DNA of 64,000 nucleotides from Hyphomicrobiales bacterium (GTDB lineage Bacteria > Pseudomonadota > Alphaproteobacteria > Rhizobiales > Rhizobiaceae): positions 619,724 through 683,723 of the forward strand of contig UBXM01000001.1 of the NCBI GenBank assembly GCA_900469445.1, in the 5' to 3' direction. Positions 1 to 10,447 of this stretch are shown here, one piece after another. Both the position numbers and the translations under genes were made by a program. The first letter of the stretch is position 1; each line of letters begins with the position of its first letter. A model generated the notes under the pieces. The model searched no databases and had not been told where the DNA came from. It saw nothing but the letters and a program-made list of their open reading frames with translations.

Positions 1-1
1 C

Positions 2-781
2 ACCCGCAGCGATGGCTCGTCGGGCCTTGTTCGCGACGATCACTACAATTGGCTGAAAGAACTGCCCGGCATCATCGATGAGGCGAAACCCGCAATCGTC
101 GTCGTCATGATCGGTGCGAACGACCGGCAGCAGATGACGTCCGGAGCGAAGGAAAGATTTCCGACCGACGCCTGGTTCACGGAATACAGGCGCCGTGTGA
201 CAGAGGTCGCGCGTATCGTGACAGGTCGCAAGCTGCCGCTTCTGTGGGTCGGCCTTCCCTCCTTCCAGTCACCCTCGATGATGGCCGATGCCGTCAAGCT
301 CAACGCCATCTACCGCGCCCGCACGGAAGAAGTTGGCGGTGAGTTTGTCGACATCTGGGATGGCTTCGTCGACGAGGACGGAAAATTCATTCTGACCGGC
401 TCCGACGTCAGCGGCCAGCAGGTCCGCCTGCGTGGTGCCGATGGCATTACCTTCACCGCCGCCGGCAAGCAGAAACTGGCCTTTTATGTCGAGAAGCTTG
501 CCCGCCGTCACCTCGGCGACATGGCAAGCCCGGAACTGGTCAACCTCGGCGAAGGCACTCTTCCCGATCTCGGCCTGCCTGCCGATCCGAACAAGGTGCT
601 CACGGCCCTGCCGATCAGCCTGTCCGATCCGGAACTGGATGGCGGCAAGGAGCTTTTGAGCGCAATCCCGGCAACCAACGAATTGTCGCAGTCTCCGCGC
701 GACAAGCTTGTGAAACGCGGCGAGATGGATCCGGCCCCCGCAGGGCGTATCGACAATTACAAGATATCGAAGACGCAATAA
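2..781 (+). CDS. DUF459 / SGNH-hydrolase-like protein (5' partial)
   Basis: The frame is open from the window edge, so the N-terminus lies upstream; the first internal ATG (107) is not the true start because the residues before it continue the same fold. The visible part contains a GANDRQ block, the GxND (block III) element of SGNH hydrolases, after a hydrophobic strand (PAIVVVMIGAND). The C-terminal block reads DGITFTAAG where SGNH enzymes usually carry the catalytic His (DGxH), so the His position is Thr here. This is the layout of the DUF459 family, found as periplasmic proteins in rhizobia. The substrate is unknown and hydrolase activity is uncertain given the missing His. A strong hairpin terminator follows the stop codon. 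Confidence 0.75.
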   Translation, partial: TRSDGSSGLVRDDHYNWLKELPGIIDEAKPAIVVVMIGANDRQQMTSGAKERFPTDAWFTEYRRRVTEVARIVTGRKLPLLWVGLPSFQSPSMMADAVKLNAIYRARTEEVGGEFVDIWDGFVDEDGKFILTGSDVSGQQVRLRGADGITFTAAGKQKLAFYVEKLARRHLGDMASPELVNLGEGTLPDLGLPADPNKVLTALPISLSDPELDGGKELLSAIPATNELSQSPRDKLVKRGEMDPAPAGRIDNYKISKTQ

Positions 782-784
782 AAA

Positions 785-806
785 CAGGCGCCGTTAGCGG
801 CGCCTG
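785..806. terminator. Hairpin terminator between convergent genes
   Basis: A perfect 8-bp inverted repeat, CAGGCGCC and GGCGCCTG, with a 6-nt loop lies directly after the stop codon of the DUF459 gene and before the 3' end of the converging DASS transporter gene. It has no long T-run on either side, so it may act in both directions or mainly stabilise 3' ends. Confidence 0.6.
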
Positions 807-835
807 CAATTGTTAGATCTTCATGGCCTGGCTGA

Positions 836-2347
836 TCACCAGTAACCCAGCGCTCTCCACCATACCGCACCAACGGTGGCAAAGATCAGCAGGTTGACCA
901 GGCACATGATGAAGCCCACGCCCCACCACTTGCCCATGGTGATGTAACCGCTGCCGAAGATGATCGGCGACGTGCCGGTGGCATAGTGCGTCAGCGTCAT
1001 CATGATCGACGACGAGGCCGCCATCATCAGCAGGAAGACGGCATGGTATTCTGCCGGGATCAGCATCACGCCGACGGTCAGGAAAGCGAGCATCATGGCG
1101 CTGACATGCGCGGTGGTGCTGGCGAACATGTAGTGGGCGAAGGTGAAGATCAGCACCAGAATGGCCGCCGTCATCTGCCAGCTGAGTTCCGCATGCGAGA
1201 TCATGTCCTTCATGCCGTTCGAGAACCAGCCGATCACGCCGAGCTTATTCAGCTGGTCGGCCATCATGACCAGCGCGCCGAACCAGATCAGCGTATCCCA
1301 GGCGCTTTTTTCCGAAAGGACATCGTCCCAGTTGATGGTGCCGGTGATCAGCAGGGCAAAGAGACCCAGAACGGCGACCACGGTCGGATCAAGCGTATAG
1401 GCTGCCCCGAAGATCATCGCGGGAACGTTGGCCCAGAGCAGCAACAGCATCACGAAGGTGCCGATCATCACCATTTCCTTGCCCGAAAGCGGCCCCATCG
1501 TGGCCAGTTCCTTCTTGGCATAGTCGACGGCATCGGGCGTCCGCTTCAGTTCCGGCGGCGAGATCATGTAAAGCACGAGCGGCATGACGACGAGCGCCAC
1601 GAGACCTGGCACGAACATCGCCAGCGCCCAGGTAACCCAGGTCAGTTGCATCGCACCGCCGGTCGACTTCGAGATATATTCGAGCACGAGCGGGTTGGGT
1701 GCCGTCGCGGTGACGAACATGGCCGACGAAATCGGGTTGGCGTGATAGTTCACCAGCGCCAGATAGGTGCCAACCTTGCCCTGCGTCCCCTTTGCCGGAT
1801 CCGAATCGAACGCATTGGCGATCGATTTCATGATCGGATGGATGATACCGCCGCCGCGTGCGGTATTGCTCGGCGTAAACGGTGCAAGGATCAGCTCGCA
1901 GAAGACCAGACCATAACCGATGCCGATCGTCCGTTTGCCGAGAAGCGCGATAAAGCCGAGCCCCAGACGACGGCCAAGGCCGGTTTTCCTCAAGCCCAGC
2001 GAGATCAGGACCGCGATGACGATCAGCCAGATCAGCGGGTTGGCAAAGCTGCTGAGCGCATCGGCAACGGCACCCTTCGATGTCGGCGAGGTCACCTGCA
2101 TCAGCGAGACGATGACGATCGCCATCAGGGCCATGACGCCGATCGGCATGACCTTCAGGATGATCGCGAGGATCGTGGTCAGGAAGATCGCCAGCATCTT
2201 CCAGCCGTTTTCATCGAGACCGGCAGGCGCCGGTATTGCCAAAAGCGTCAGAAGAAAAATTGTCGTGATGATTGCCGGAATGATCCGGAACGGAACCATC
2301 TCTTTGAAATAACGAAAAATAGCAGGAACATTCACAAGCATGGCCAC
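836..2347 (-). CDS. DASS-family (SLC13) anion/dicarboxylate transporter
   Basis: This is a 503-residue, very hydrophobic inner-membrane protein. It carries the paired DASS signature loops: APFTPSNTARGGG in the first half and ATGTSPIIFGSGYI in the second, the SNT-type motifs that bind the carboxylate and coupling cation. Length and motifs fit the CitT/TtdT/2-oxoglutarate-malate translocator branch. Substrates in that branch are citrate, tartrate, succinate or 2-oxoglutarate; the sequence does not tell which applies here. The gene stands alone, convergent with the upstream-edge gene and downstream of gltD on the same strand, but separated from it by a terminator. Several in-frame ATGs near the N-terminus (residues 1 and 3) leave the start uncertain by a few residues. 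Confidence 0.85.
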   Translation of the reverse strand: MAMLVNVPAIFRYFKEMVPFRIIPAIITTIFLLTLLAIPAPAGLDENGWKMLAIFLTTILAIILKVMPIGVMALMAIVIVSLMQVTSPTSKGAVADALSSFANPLIWLIVIAVLISLGLRKTGLGRRLGLGFIALLGKRTIGIGYGLVFCELILAPFTPSNTARGGGIIHPIMKSIANAFDSDPAKGTQGKVGTYLALVNYHANPISSAMFVTATAPNPLVLEYISKSTGGAMQLTWVTWALAMFVPGLVALVVMPLVLYMISPPELKRTPDAVDYAKKELATMGPLSGKEMVMIGTFVMLLLLWANVPAMIFGAAYTLDPTVVAVLGLFALLITGTINWDDVLSEKSAWDTLIWFGALVMMADQLNKLGVIGWFSNGMKDMISHAELSWQMTAAILVLIFTFAHYMFASTTAHVSAMMLAFLTVGVMLIPAEYHAVFLLMMAASSSIMMTLTHYATGTSPIIFGSGYITMGKWWGVGFIMCLVNLLIFATVGAVWWRALGYW

Positions 2348-2489
2348 ATGTCCTCGGGGCGTCGCGAACTTTGACTTTCGTCAGACTTCTTGATCGACCC
2401 GTCGCATGTTCAGGCTTCCCATCCCTTGATACGTGTCAAAATTTCCGGCGGAATGCGACCTCCCTCCCAATTCAGTCCTCAGCAGACGA

Positions 2490-2525
2490 AAAACGCCGCT
2501 CTCCACGAAGGGAAAACGGCGTTTT
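2490..2525 (-). terminator. Rho-independent terminator after gltD
   Basis: Arms AAAACGCCG (2490-2498) and CGGCGTTTT (2517-2525) form a 9-bp stem whose loop is 18 nt. On the minus strand the stem ends in T residues. It lies 34 nt beyond the gltD stop and closes the gltB-gltD operon. Confidence 0.65.
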
Positions 2526-2558
2526 CGACTATTCACTTTTGGCGACTGAAGATGTCGC

Positions 2559-4013
2559 TTAGCGCGGTAGGAGAGAGCTTCCCATCAGCGCTTCGTCGAT
2601 GGCGCGAGCCACCTGGCGACCTTCGCGGATTGCCCAGACCACCAGCGATTGGCCGCGGCGCACGTCGCCTGCCGTCCACAGCTTGTCGACCGAAGTCTTG
2701 TAGTCGCGCTCGTTTGCGACGACATTGGTCGAGCCGCGGCGGTCGACATTGATATCCAGCTTGCCGTCGAGTTCGGTCAGAACGCCGCCCTTCAGCGGGC
2801 CGGAGAAACCGATGGCGATGAAGGCCAGATCCGCCTTGATGATGAAATCCGTGCCGGCGATCGGCTTGCGGCGCTCATCCACTTCGCAGCAGCGCACGCC
2901 GGTCAACTGACCGTCTTCGCCGATGAACTCGAGCGTCGCCACCTGGAACTCGCGGATCGCGCCTTCGGCCTGACTGGACGAAGTGCGCATCTTGGTCGCC
3001 CAGAAGGGCCAGACGGCAAGCTTGTCTTCCTTCTCCGGCGGCTGCGGACGGATGTCGAGCTGGGTCACCTTGACGGCGCCCTGGCGGAAGGCCGTGCCGA
3101 CGCAGTCGGATGCCGTATCACCGCCACCGACAACGACGACATGCTTGGCCCCGGCCAGGATCGGCTCGGCCGCCCATGCGACGCTGTCGATATTTTCACG
3201 ACCGATACGGCGGTTCTGCTGAACGAGATAAGGCATCGCATCATAGACGCCGTGCAGATCCGCACCCGGAATACCGGCCGGACGCGGCGTTTCCGAACCA
3301 CCGCAATAAACGACGGCATCGTGCTCGGCAGTCAGTTCCTCTGCCTTTTTGTCGACGCCGATATTGACGCCGTAGTGGAAAGTCACGCCCTCACCCGTCA
3401 TCTGCTCGACGCGGCGATCGATGAAGTTCTTCTCCATCTTGAAGTCCGGAATGCCGTAACGCAGCAGACCACCGGCCTTGCTCTCGCGCTCATAGACATG
3501 AACTTCATGACCGGCGCGCGCCAGCTGCTGGGCAGCCGCCATGCCGGCAGGACCGGAGCCGATGACGGCGACCTTCTTGCCGGTCTTCACCGTCGCCGGC
3601 TGCGGCACGATATAACCGAGCTCGTAAGCCTTGTCGGCAATCGCCTGCTCGACCGTCTTGATCGCAACCGGCGCATCCTCGAGGTTCAGCGTGCAAGCTT
3701 CCTCGCACGGCGCGGGACAGACGCGACCGGTGAATTCCGGAAAATTGTTGGTGGAATGGAGGTTGCGGATCGCCTCTTCCCACTTGTTGTTATAGACCAG
3801 ATCGTTCCAGTCGGGGATCTGGTTATGCACCGGACAGCCGGTCGGGCCGTGGCAATAGGGGATGCCACAGTCCATGCAGCGGGCAGCCTGCTTGGTCACT
3901 TCCGCATCCGACATCGGAATGGTGAATTCGCGGAAATGGCGGATACGATCCGACGCAGGCTGATATTTGCCCACCTGCCGGTCGATTTCCATGAAACCCG
4001 TAACCTTGCCCAT
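2559..4013 (-). CDS. gltD: Glutamate synthase (NADPH) small subunit
   Basis: 484 residues, the usual length of GltD. This subunit feeds electrons from NADPH to the large subunit GltB for the reductive transfer of the glutamine amide to 2-oxoglutarate. N-terminal Fe-S cysteines are visible at C46, C49, C54, C60 and again at C99, C103, C107. A FAD-binding GSGPAG motif follows near residue 152, and a second Rossmann motif ([13 protein letters not shown]) marks the NADPH site. A GAGG ribosome binding site precedes the ATG. It is the last gene of the gltB / small membrane protein / gltD operon, in which only 12 nt separate it from the upstream small reading frame, and is followed by a terminator. 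Confidence 0.97.
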   Translation of the reverse strand: MGKVTGFMEIDRQVGKYQPASDRIRHFREFTIPMSDAEVTKQAARCMDCGIPYCHGPTGCPVHNQIPDWNDLVYNNKWEEAIRNLHSTNNFPEFTGRVCPAPCEEACTLNLEDAPVAIKTVEQAIADKAYELGYIVPQPATVKTGKKVAVIGSGPAGMAAAQQLARAGHEVHVYERESKAGGLLRYGIPDFKMEKNFIDRRVEQMTGEGVTFHYGVNIGVDKKAEELTAEHDAVVYCGGSETPRPAGIPGADLHGVYDAMPYLVQQNRRIGRENIDSVAWAAEPILAGAKHVVVVGGGDTASDCVGTAFRQGAVKVTQLDIRPQPPEKEDKLAVWPFWATKMRTSSSQAEGAIREFQVATLEFIGEDGQLTGVRCCEVDERRKPIAGTDFIIKADLAFIAIGFSGPLKGGVLTELDGKLDINVDRRGSTNVVANERDYKTSVDKLWTAGDVRRGQSLVVWAIREGRQVARAIDEALMGSSLLPR

Positions 4014-4025
4014 GTCATTCCCTCT

Positions 4026-4184
4026 TCAAAGCAGGGTGCCAGTCGGCCCCCAGTACCAGTAGGCGAAACCAATAACCGCCCCCAGCACGATGAATTCTAT
4101 TGCGACATTGCCGCTTGCGAAGAATACGGCCGCCGGCACGGCGACCGCTATGCCCACCGAAATCAATCGATGAACGTGAGCCAT
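4026..4184 (-). CDS. Small two-TM membrane protein between gltB and gltD
   Basis: This is a 52-codon reading frame: ATG at 4184 just 5 nt after the gltB stop, TGA at 4026, and 12 nt before the gltD start. The product begins MAHVHRLISVGIAVAVPAAV and has two hydrophobic segments (about residues 7-23 and 28-46), separated by a short ASGN turn and ending in WYWGPTGTLL. The tight packing between two subunit genes suggests it is translated. I do not recognise a named family. Its role could be as a membrane tether or stability factor for glutamate synthase, but that is only inference from position. The alternative is an untranslated spacer; the neatly spaced start and the membrane-like composition argue against that. 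Confidence 0.6.
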   Translation of the reverse strand: MAHVHRLISVGIAVAVPAAVFFASGNVAIEFIVLGAVIGFAYWYWGPTGTLL

Positions 4185-4189
4185 TCGGC

Positions 4190-7100
4190 TTACTCCGCTG
4201 CCACGCCCATCCGCATGCGTTCCATCTCGACCAGTGCACGGCGGTATTCGACCGGCATGACCTTGCGGAACTTCGGCCGGAACTCATTCCAGCGATCAAG
4301 GATCTCCTTGGCGCGGGTCGAGCCGGTGTAATGCATGTGGTTGGAGATCAGCTGGTAGAGGCGCTCCTCGTCGTGGCGCGTCATGTCCTCGGAAACGTCG
4401 ACACGTCCCTTGTGCATGATATCGCCGCCGTGATGGTGCAGCTTCTCCAGCATGTCGTCCTCTTCCGGAACCGGCTCGAGTTCGACCATCGCCATGTTGC
4501 AACGCTTGGCGAAATCGCCCTTCTCGTCCAGCACGTAAGCGACACCGCCCGACATGCCGGCCGCGAAGTTGCGGCCCGTTTCGCCGAGCACGACGACGAC
4601 ACCGCCGGTCATATATTCGCAGCCGTGGTCACCCACGCCCTCGACGACGGCAATGGCACCCGAGTTACGCACCGAGAAGCGCTCGCCGGCGACACCGCGG
4701 AAATAGCATTCCCCGGTGGTTGCGCCGTAAAGCACCGTATTGCCGACGATGATCGAGTTTTCAGCGACGATCTTCGAGTTCTCCGGCGGACGCACGATGA
4801 TGCGGCCACCCGACAGGCCCTTGCCGACATAATCGTTGCCGTCGCCCACCAGATCGAAGGTGATGCCGCGAGCGAGGAAGGCGCCGAACGACTGGCCGGC
4901 AGTACCGGTCAGCGTCACATGGATCGTGTCGTCCTTCAGACCCTTCTGGCCCCAACGCTTGGCAAGCGCGCCCGAAAGCATTGCACCGGCCGAACGGTCG
5001 ACGTTCTTGATCGGCACTTCGAAGACGACCGGCTCCTTGCTTTCGAGAGCAGCCTGAGACTTCTCGATCATCTTGCGGTCGAGAATGTCGTCGATCGGAT
5101 GCTTCTGCCGTTCCGTCCAGTAGGTGGCGCTCTTCGGAGCCTCGACCTTGTGGAAGATCTTCGAGAAATCGAGCCCCTGGGATTTCCAGTGCGCCAGCAT
5201 GTCGTCCTTTTCCAGAAGATCGGAAAGGCCGATGATCTCGTCGAACTTGGTAAAGCCGAGCGAGGCCAGGATTTCGCGCACTTCTTCGGCAACGAAGAAG
5301 AAGTAATTGATGACGTGTTCCGGCGTACCCTTGAAGCGCTTGCGCAGAACCGGGTCCTGGGTGGCGACGCCAACCGGGCAGGTGTTCAGATGGCACTTGC
5401 GCATCATGATGCAGCCGGCGGCGATGACCGGAGCCGTCGCGAAGCCGAATTCGTCGGCACCGAGAAGCGCGCCGATGATGACGTCACGACCGGTCTTCAA
5501 ACCACCATCGACCTGCAGGGCGATGCGCGAACGCAGACCGTTCAGCACCAGCGTCTGCTGGGTTTCGGCAAGGCCGATTTCCCAGGGCGAACCGGCATGC
5601 TTCAGCGAAGTCAGCGGCGAGGCACCCGTGCCACCGTCGAAACCGGCAACCGTGATATGGTCGGCACGCGCCTTGGCGACACCGGCGGCAACCGTGCCGA
5701 CGCCCACTTCGGACACGAGCTTGACGGAAATATCCGAGGTCGGGTTGACGTTCTTCAGGTCGTAGATCAGCTGCGCCAGATCTTCGATCGAATAGATGTC
5801 GTGATGCGGCGGCGGAGAAATGAGGCCGACACCCGGCGTCGAGTGACGGGTCTTGGCAACCGTCGCGTCGACCTTGTGGCCGGGCAGCTGGCCGCCTTCG
5901 CCGGGCTTGGCACCCTGCGCCACCTTGATCTGCAGCATGTCGGCATTGACCAGATATTCGGTGGTCACGCCGAAACGGCCGGACGCGATCTGCTTGATCG
6001 CCGAACGCTCGGGATTGGACGAACCATCCGGCAGCGGCAGGTAACGATCGCTCTCCTCGCCGCCTTCACCGGTATTCGACTTGCCGCCGATCCGGTTCAT
6101 GGCGATTGCAAGCGTCGTGTGCGCCTCGCGGGAAATCGAGCCGAAGGACATCGCCCCCGTCGAGAAACGCTTGACGATATCGACCGCCGGCTCGACGTCA
6201 TCGAGCGACACCGGCTTGCGGCCGAGCGCTTCCGCCGACTTGATCTTGAACAGGCCGCGGATCGTGTTCATGCGAACCGAGCTCTCGTTCACCATCTGGG
6301 CGAACTCGCGGTAACGGTCCTGGCTGTTGCCGCGCACGGCGTGTTGCAGGGTCGCCACGACATCCGGCGTCCAAGCATGGCTTTCACCACGCATGCGATA
6401 GGCATATTCGCCGCCGATATCGAGCGAGGAGGCCAGAACCGGATCCTTGCCGAAGGCCGACTGGTGGCGGGCAACGGTTTCTTCCGAGATTTCGGTAAGG
6501 CCGATGCCTTCGATCGAGGTCGCCGTGCCAAAGAAATACTGGTTGACCAGTTCAGAGTTCAGGCCGACGGCATCGAAAATCTGCCCGCCGCAATAGGACT
6601 GGTAGGTCGAGATGCCCATCTTGGACATGACCTTGAGGATGCCCTTACCGACCGCCTTGATGTAGCGATAAACGATTTCCGACGCATCGACTTCCTTGGG
6701 GAATTCGCCACGCATATGCATGTCGGTCAGCGTGTCGAAAGCGAGATAGGGGTTGATCGCTTCCGCGCCGTAGCCGGCCAGAAGACAGAAATGATGGATC
6801 TCGCGCGGCTCACCGGATTCCACCACGATACCGACCGAGGTGCGAAGCCCCTTGCGGATCAGGTGGTGGTGGACGGCAGCGGTCGCCAGAAGCGCCGGGA
6901 TGGCGATACGGTCCGGGCCGATCTGGCGGTCGGACAGCACGATGATGTTGTAGCCGCCCTTGACCGCAGCTTCCGCACGCTCACACAGACGATCAAGCAT
7001 CTCCGGCATGCCCTCGGCACCGCGCTCGATGTCATAGGTGAAGTCGAGCGTCTTGGTGTCGAACCGGTCTTCCGTGTGGCCGATGGAGCGGATCTTTTCC

Positions 7101-8920
7101 AGATCGCCATTGGTCAGGATCGGCTGGCGCACTTCCAGACGCTTGGCATTCGCCATGCCTTCATGGTCGAGAATGTTCGGGCGTGGACCGATGAACGAGA
7201 CCAGGCTCATGACCAGTTCTTCGCGGATCGGGTCGATTGGCGGGTTCGTCACCTGCGCGAAATTCTGCTTGAAATAGGTGTAGAGCAGCTTCGACTTTTC
7301 CGACATGGCCGAAATCGGCGTATCGGTGCCCATCGAACCAACGGCTTCCTGGCCGGTCGTCGCCATCGGCGACATCAGGATTTTGGTGTCTTCCGAGGTG
7401 TAACCGAAGGCCTGCTGGCGATCGAGCAGGGAAACGTCGCGACGCAGGGCACGCGGCTCAACCGGCTTCAGGTCTTCAAGGATGAGCTGCGTACGATCCA
7501 GCCATTTTTCGTATGGATGCTTGGTCGCAAGCGAGGTCTTCAGCTCCTCGTCGGAGATGATCTGACCCTTTTCCATGTCGATCAGCAGCATCTTGCCCGG
7601 CTGCAGGCGCCACTTCTTGATGATCTTCTCTTCCGGCACCGGCAGCGTACCGGCTTCGGATGCGAGAATGACGCGATCGTCGTCGGTGACGAGATAACGG
7701 GCCGGACGCAGGCCGTTACGGTCTAGCGTCGCGCCGATCTGCTTGCCATCGGTGAAGCAGACGGCGGCCGGACCGTCCCATGGCTCCATCAGGGCAGCAT
7801 GATATTCGTAGAACGCCTTGCGCTCCTTCGACATCGACTGGTTGCCGGCCCATGCTTCCGGGATCAGCATCATCATCGCATGCGCCAGCGAATAACCGCC
7901 GCGCAGCAGGAATTCGAGCGCATTGTCGAAGCAGGCCGTATCCGACTGGCCTTCATAGGAGATCGGCCAGAGCTTCGAAATATGCTCACCGAAGAGCGGC
8001 GAAGACACGGAAGCCTGACGCGCCGCCATCCAGTTGACGTTGGAGCGCAGCGTGTTGATTTCGCCGTTATGGGCGACCATGCGATACGGATGCGCCAGCT
8101 TCCACGACGGGAAAGTGTTGGTCGAGAAACGCTGGTGGACGAGTGCCACAGCCGTCTCGAAACGCGGATCGGCGAGGTCCTTGTAATAGGCGCCGACCTG
8201 ATAGGCCAGGAACATACCCTTGTAGACGATCGTCGAGGACGACAGCGACACCGGATAGAAGCCGGTTTCCTGACCGCCGAACTGGTCGTAGATACGGTTG
8301 GAAATCACCTTGCGGACGAGGAAGAGCTGGCGCTCGAATTCGGCATTGGTCGCGGCATCGCGCCCGGCACCGATAAAGACCTGCAGGTGATAGGGTTCGG
8401 TAGCCGCGATATCCGCCGCCTTGGAAAGCGACGAATTGTCGACCGGCACATCGCGGAAGCCGAGGAACTGCTGTCCCTCTTCGGCGATCACATCGATGAT
8501 GACCTTCTTGAAATGCTCGATCTGCTCGGCATCGCGCGGCAGGAAGAAATGACCGACAGCATATTCGCCGGCCTTCGGCAGGGTAACGCCTTGGCTTGCC
8601 ATTTCTTCGCGGAAGAAACGATCCGGGATCTGCACCAGAATGCCCGCGCCGTCACCCATCAGGGGATCGGCACCGACAGCGCCGCGATGCGTCAGGTTTT
8701 CGAGAATGAACAGGCCGTCCTTGACGATCTGGTGCGACTTCTGCCCCTTCATATTGGCGATGAAGCCGACGCCGCAGGCATCATGCTCGTTACGCGGATC
8801 ATAAAGACCCTGGGCAGCCGGAATGCCGGACGCGACGAAAGGCACAGCCTGCTGCTCAGCTTTCGCCGCAGCAATGTCGGTGGGACAGTGCATATCGAGA
8901 ACCTTCTTCGTCATCGTCAT
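4190..8920 (-). CDS. gltB: Glutamate synthase (NADPH) large subunit
   Basis: 1576 residues, full length for bacterial GltB. After a ~48-residue propeptide the sequence DACGVGF supplies the catalytic N-terminal cysteine (C49) of a class II glutamine amidotransferase domain. A central domain and the FMN-binding synthase barrel follow; the [3Fe-4S] cluster cysteines are seen in [15 protein letters not shown]. The C-terminal third is the glycine-rich right-handed beta-helix (repeated G-x-x-G-x-x-G patterns such as [12 protein letters not shown]). With GltD it makes two glutamates from glutamine and 2-oxoglutarate, completing the GS-GOGAT ammonium assimilation cycle. It is first in its operon; its promoter must lie in the ~460-nt gap upstream. 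Confidence 0.97.
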   Translation of the reverse strand: MTMTKKVLDMHCPTDIAAAKAEQQAVPFVASGIPAAQGLYDPRNEHDACGVGFIANMKGQKSHQIVKDGLFILENLTHRGAVGADPLMGDGAGILVQIPDRFFREEMASQGVTLPKAGEYAVGHFFLPRDAEQIEHFKKVIIDVIAEEGQQFLGFRDVPVDNSSLSKAADIAATEPYHLQVFIGAGRDAATNAEFERQLFLVRKVISNRIYDQFGGQETGFYPVSLSSSTIVYKGMFLAYQVGAYYKDLADPRFETAVALVHQRFSTNTFPSWKLAHPYRMVAHNGEINTLRSNVNWMAARQASVSSPLFGEHISKLWPISYEGQSDTACFDNALEFLLRGGYSLAHAMMMLIPEAWAGNQSMSKERKAFYEYHAALMEPWDGPAAVCFTDGKQIGATLDRNGLRPARYLVTDDDRVILASEAGTLPVPEEKIIKKWRLQPGKMLLIDMEKGQIISDEELKTSLATKHPYEKWLDRTQLILEDLKPVEPRALRRDVSLLDRQQAFGYTSEDTKILMSPMATTGQEAVGSMGTDTPISAMSEKSKLLYTYFKQNFAQVTNPPIDPIREELVMSLVSFIGPRPNILDHEGMANAKRLEVRQPILTNGDLEKIRSIGHTEDRFDTKTLDFTYDIERGAEGMPEMLDRLCERAEAAVKGGYNIIVLSDRQIGPDRIAIPALLATAAVHHHLIRKGLRTSVGIVVESGEPREIHHFCLLAGYGAEAINPYLAFDTLTDMHMRGEFPKEVDASEIVYRYIKAVGKGILKVMSKMGISTYQSYCGGQIFDAVGLNSELVNQYFFGTATSIEGIGLTEISEETVARHQSAFGKDPVLASSLDIGGEYAYRMRGESHAWTPDVVATLQHAVRGNSQDRYREFAQMVNESSVRMNTIRGLFKIKSAEALGRKPVSLDDVEPAVDIVKRFSTGAMSFGSISREAHTTLAIAMNRIGGKSNTGEGGEESDRYLPLPDGSSNPERSAIKQIASGRFGVTTEYLVNADMLQIKVAQGAKPGEGGQLPGHKVDATVAKTRHSTPGVGLISPPPHHDIYSIEDLAQLIYDLKNVNPTSDISVKLVSEVGVGTVAAGVAKARADHITVAGFDGGTGASPLTSLKHAGSPWEIGLAETQQTLVLNGLRSRIALQVDGGLKTGRDVIIGALLGADEFGFATAPVIAAGCIMMRKCHLNTCPVGVATQDPVLRKRFKGTPEHVINYFFFVAEEVREILASLGFTKFDEIIGLSDLLEKDDMLAHWKSQGLDFSKIFHKVEAPKSATYWTERQKHPIDDILDRKMIEKSQAALESKEPVVFEVPIKNVDRSAGAMLSGALAKRWGQKGLKDDTIHVTLTGTAGQSFGAFLARGITFDLVGDGNDYVGKGLSGGRIIVRPPENSKIVAENSIIVGNTVLYGATTGECYFRGVAGERFSVRNSGAIAVVEGVGDHGCEYMTGGVVVVLGETGRNFAAGMSGGVAYVLDEKGDFAKRCNMAMVELEPVPEEDDMLEKLHHHGGDIMHKGRVDVSEDMTRHDEERLYQLISNHMHYTGSTRAKEILDRWNEFRPKFRKVMPVEYRRALVEMERMRMGVAAE

Positions 8921-9380
8921 TCCTCCTGTTGGCCGCTATCTTCAGCGAGCAAGGTGGCAGCTTATCAAATCCCGAAGATGACAATCGTCATCCCAGTCAT
9001 GCGGCGGCGCCGCTCCGGCATCGGCCGCTTCGCCATAACGGAGCAACCCAAGCCAGATCGGCGTCGAAATCGGCGGAGAGACATTTTTCAAGTCGACCAC
9101 CGAAGAAATTAGGACAGAAAAGCTGACCTAATTTCCAATCTGATATCGCATGATTTTAACGTTCTCACAAGAGCGTGTCTGCAAGATTCTGCAGGCTGTG
9201 CGACAGTCTGTTACGCATCCAGGCCGCATTTGAGCAATTTAATTACGCGAAACAAAGCCGATCGCCCCGTTCATTGCCAAGCGCATAGGTCCGCATGCCG
9301 GAAGCCGGCTTTGTCGTTGCACTGAAGCGAAAAAACCTTAATCTCCCGGCACCTCCGAACCAATCCCAAGGTGTCTCTTC
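8921..9380. other. Intergenic region between divergent gltB and threonine aldolase
   Basis: 460 nt separate the two divergent starts. The gltB side has a plausible ribosome binding site (GGAGGA on the minus strand, near 8924-8930). The middle part (about 9110-9250) is AT-richer than the flanks, as expected for promoters, but I see no operator, riboswitch or convincing hairpin that I can name. Short reading frames here lack ribosome binding sites and start-codon context. Confidence 0.5.
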
Positions 9381-10433
9381 ATGTTCTTCGCCTCCGATAA
9401 TTGGGCAGGAGCCCATCCTGCCATCAACGAACGCCTGTCGAAGGAGTCGACTCGTTTCGCCGCAGCTTATGGGACGAGCGACCTCGATCGCGCCATCGAG
9501 CAGCGCTTCAACGAAATCTTCGAGAAGGAAGTAGCCGTCTTCTTCGTCGCCACCGGCACGGCCGCCAATTCGCTCTCGCTTGCCAGCATCGCCCGCCCGG
9601 GCGGCCTGACATTCTGCCACACCGAAGCACATGTGATCGAAGACGAATGCGGCGCGCCGGACTTCTTTTCCGGCATGCGCATGGTCGGCGTCGAAGGCCC
9701 GGCCGGCAAGATGCTTCCGGAAAACCTCGTCGAGCGCATTGCGCGTTACCCGCAGGACGCCATCCATCACGGCCGGGCCGCCGCCGTCACCATGACCCAG
9801 GCAACAGAAGTCGGCACCATCTACACGCTCGACGAGATCGACGTGATCTCGAAGATCGCCAAGGACAACGGCCTTCCCCTGCACATGGACGGCGCACGCT
9901 TTGCCAACGCCCTCGTTTCACTCGGCTGCTCGCCGGCGGAAATGACCTGGAAGCGCGGCGTCGACGTTTTGTCCTTCGGCGGCACGAAGAACGGTTGCTG
10001 GTGTGCGGAAGCGATCGTCTTCTTCGACCCGCAGCTTGCAAAAGACTTCGCCTTCCTGCGCAAGCGCACCGCCCAGCTTTTCTCCAAGTCGCGCTTCATC
10101 GCTGCCCAGTTCGAAGCCTATCTGCAGGACGACCTGTGGCTCGGCCTGGCCAGCCATGCCAATGCGATGGCGGACCGCCTGCGCACAGGTTTCGGTTCGC
10201 TCAACAGCGCCCGCCTTGCATGGCCGACGGAAGCCAACGAAGTCTTCGCCGTCCTGCCGAAAGCCTCCGCAAAGGCTGCGGCCGAACAAGGTGCAAGATT
10301 CTACGATTGGCTGGAACCGCGCGACATGCCGGAGAAAGTTCGCAAGGACGAAGCTCTCATCCGCATGGTCACCTCATTTGCGACGACCGAAGAGGATGTC
10401 GACCAGTTCCTGTCGATCTGCGCCTCGGCATAA
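9381..10433 (+). CDS. ltaE: Low-specificity L-threonine aldolase (beta-eliminating lyase family)
   Basis: 350 residues with the fold-type I PLP enzyme pattern. The cofactor lysine is K203 in SFGGTKNG, and D170 in HMDGAR contacts the pyridine nitrogen. The N-terminal FFASDNWAGAHP block and FVATGTAAN phosphate-binding region are those of threonine aldolases. The reaction cleaves L-threonine or L-allo-threonine to glycine and acetaldehyde, and the enzyme can also act on beta-hydroxy amino acids such as phenylserine. It is monocistronic, convergent with a LysR gene 15 nt downstream. Distinguishing a threonine from a phenylserine aldolase is not possible from sequence inspection alone. Confidence 0.88.
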   Translation: MFFASDNWAGAHPAINERLSKESTRFAAAYGTSDLDRAIEQRFNEIFEKEVAVFFVATGTAANSLSLASIARPGGLTFCHTEAHVIEDECGAPDFFSGMRMVGVEGPAGKMLPENLVERIARYPQDAIHHGRAAAVTMTQATEVGTIYTLDEIDVISKIAKDNGLPLHMDGARFANALVSLGCSPAEMTWKRGVDVLSFGGTKNGCWCAEAIVFFDPQLAKDFAFLRKRTAQLFSKSRFIAAQFEAYLQDDLWLGLASHANAMADRLRTGFGSLNSARLAWPTEANEVFAVLPKASAKAAAEQGARFYDWLEPRDMPEKVRKDEALIRMVTSFATTEEDVDQFLSICASA

Positions 10434-10447
10434 GCCCAAACTCGGTG

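Noticed and set aside
4100-7726. A 1208-codon open frame on the plus strand
   Set aside because: It lies wholly antisense to gltB apart from its ends, is His/Arg/Asp-rich, and matches no family. It is the usual mirror frame of a GC-rich gene with strong third-position bias.
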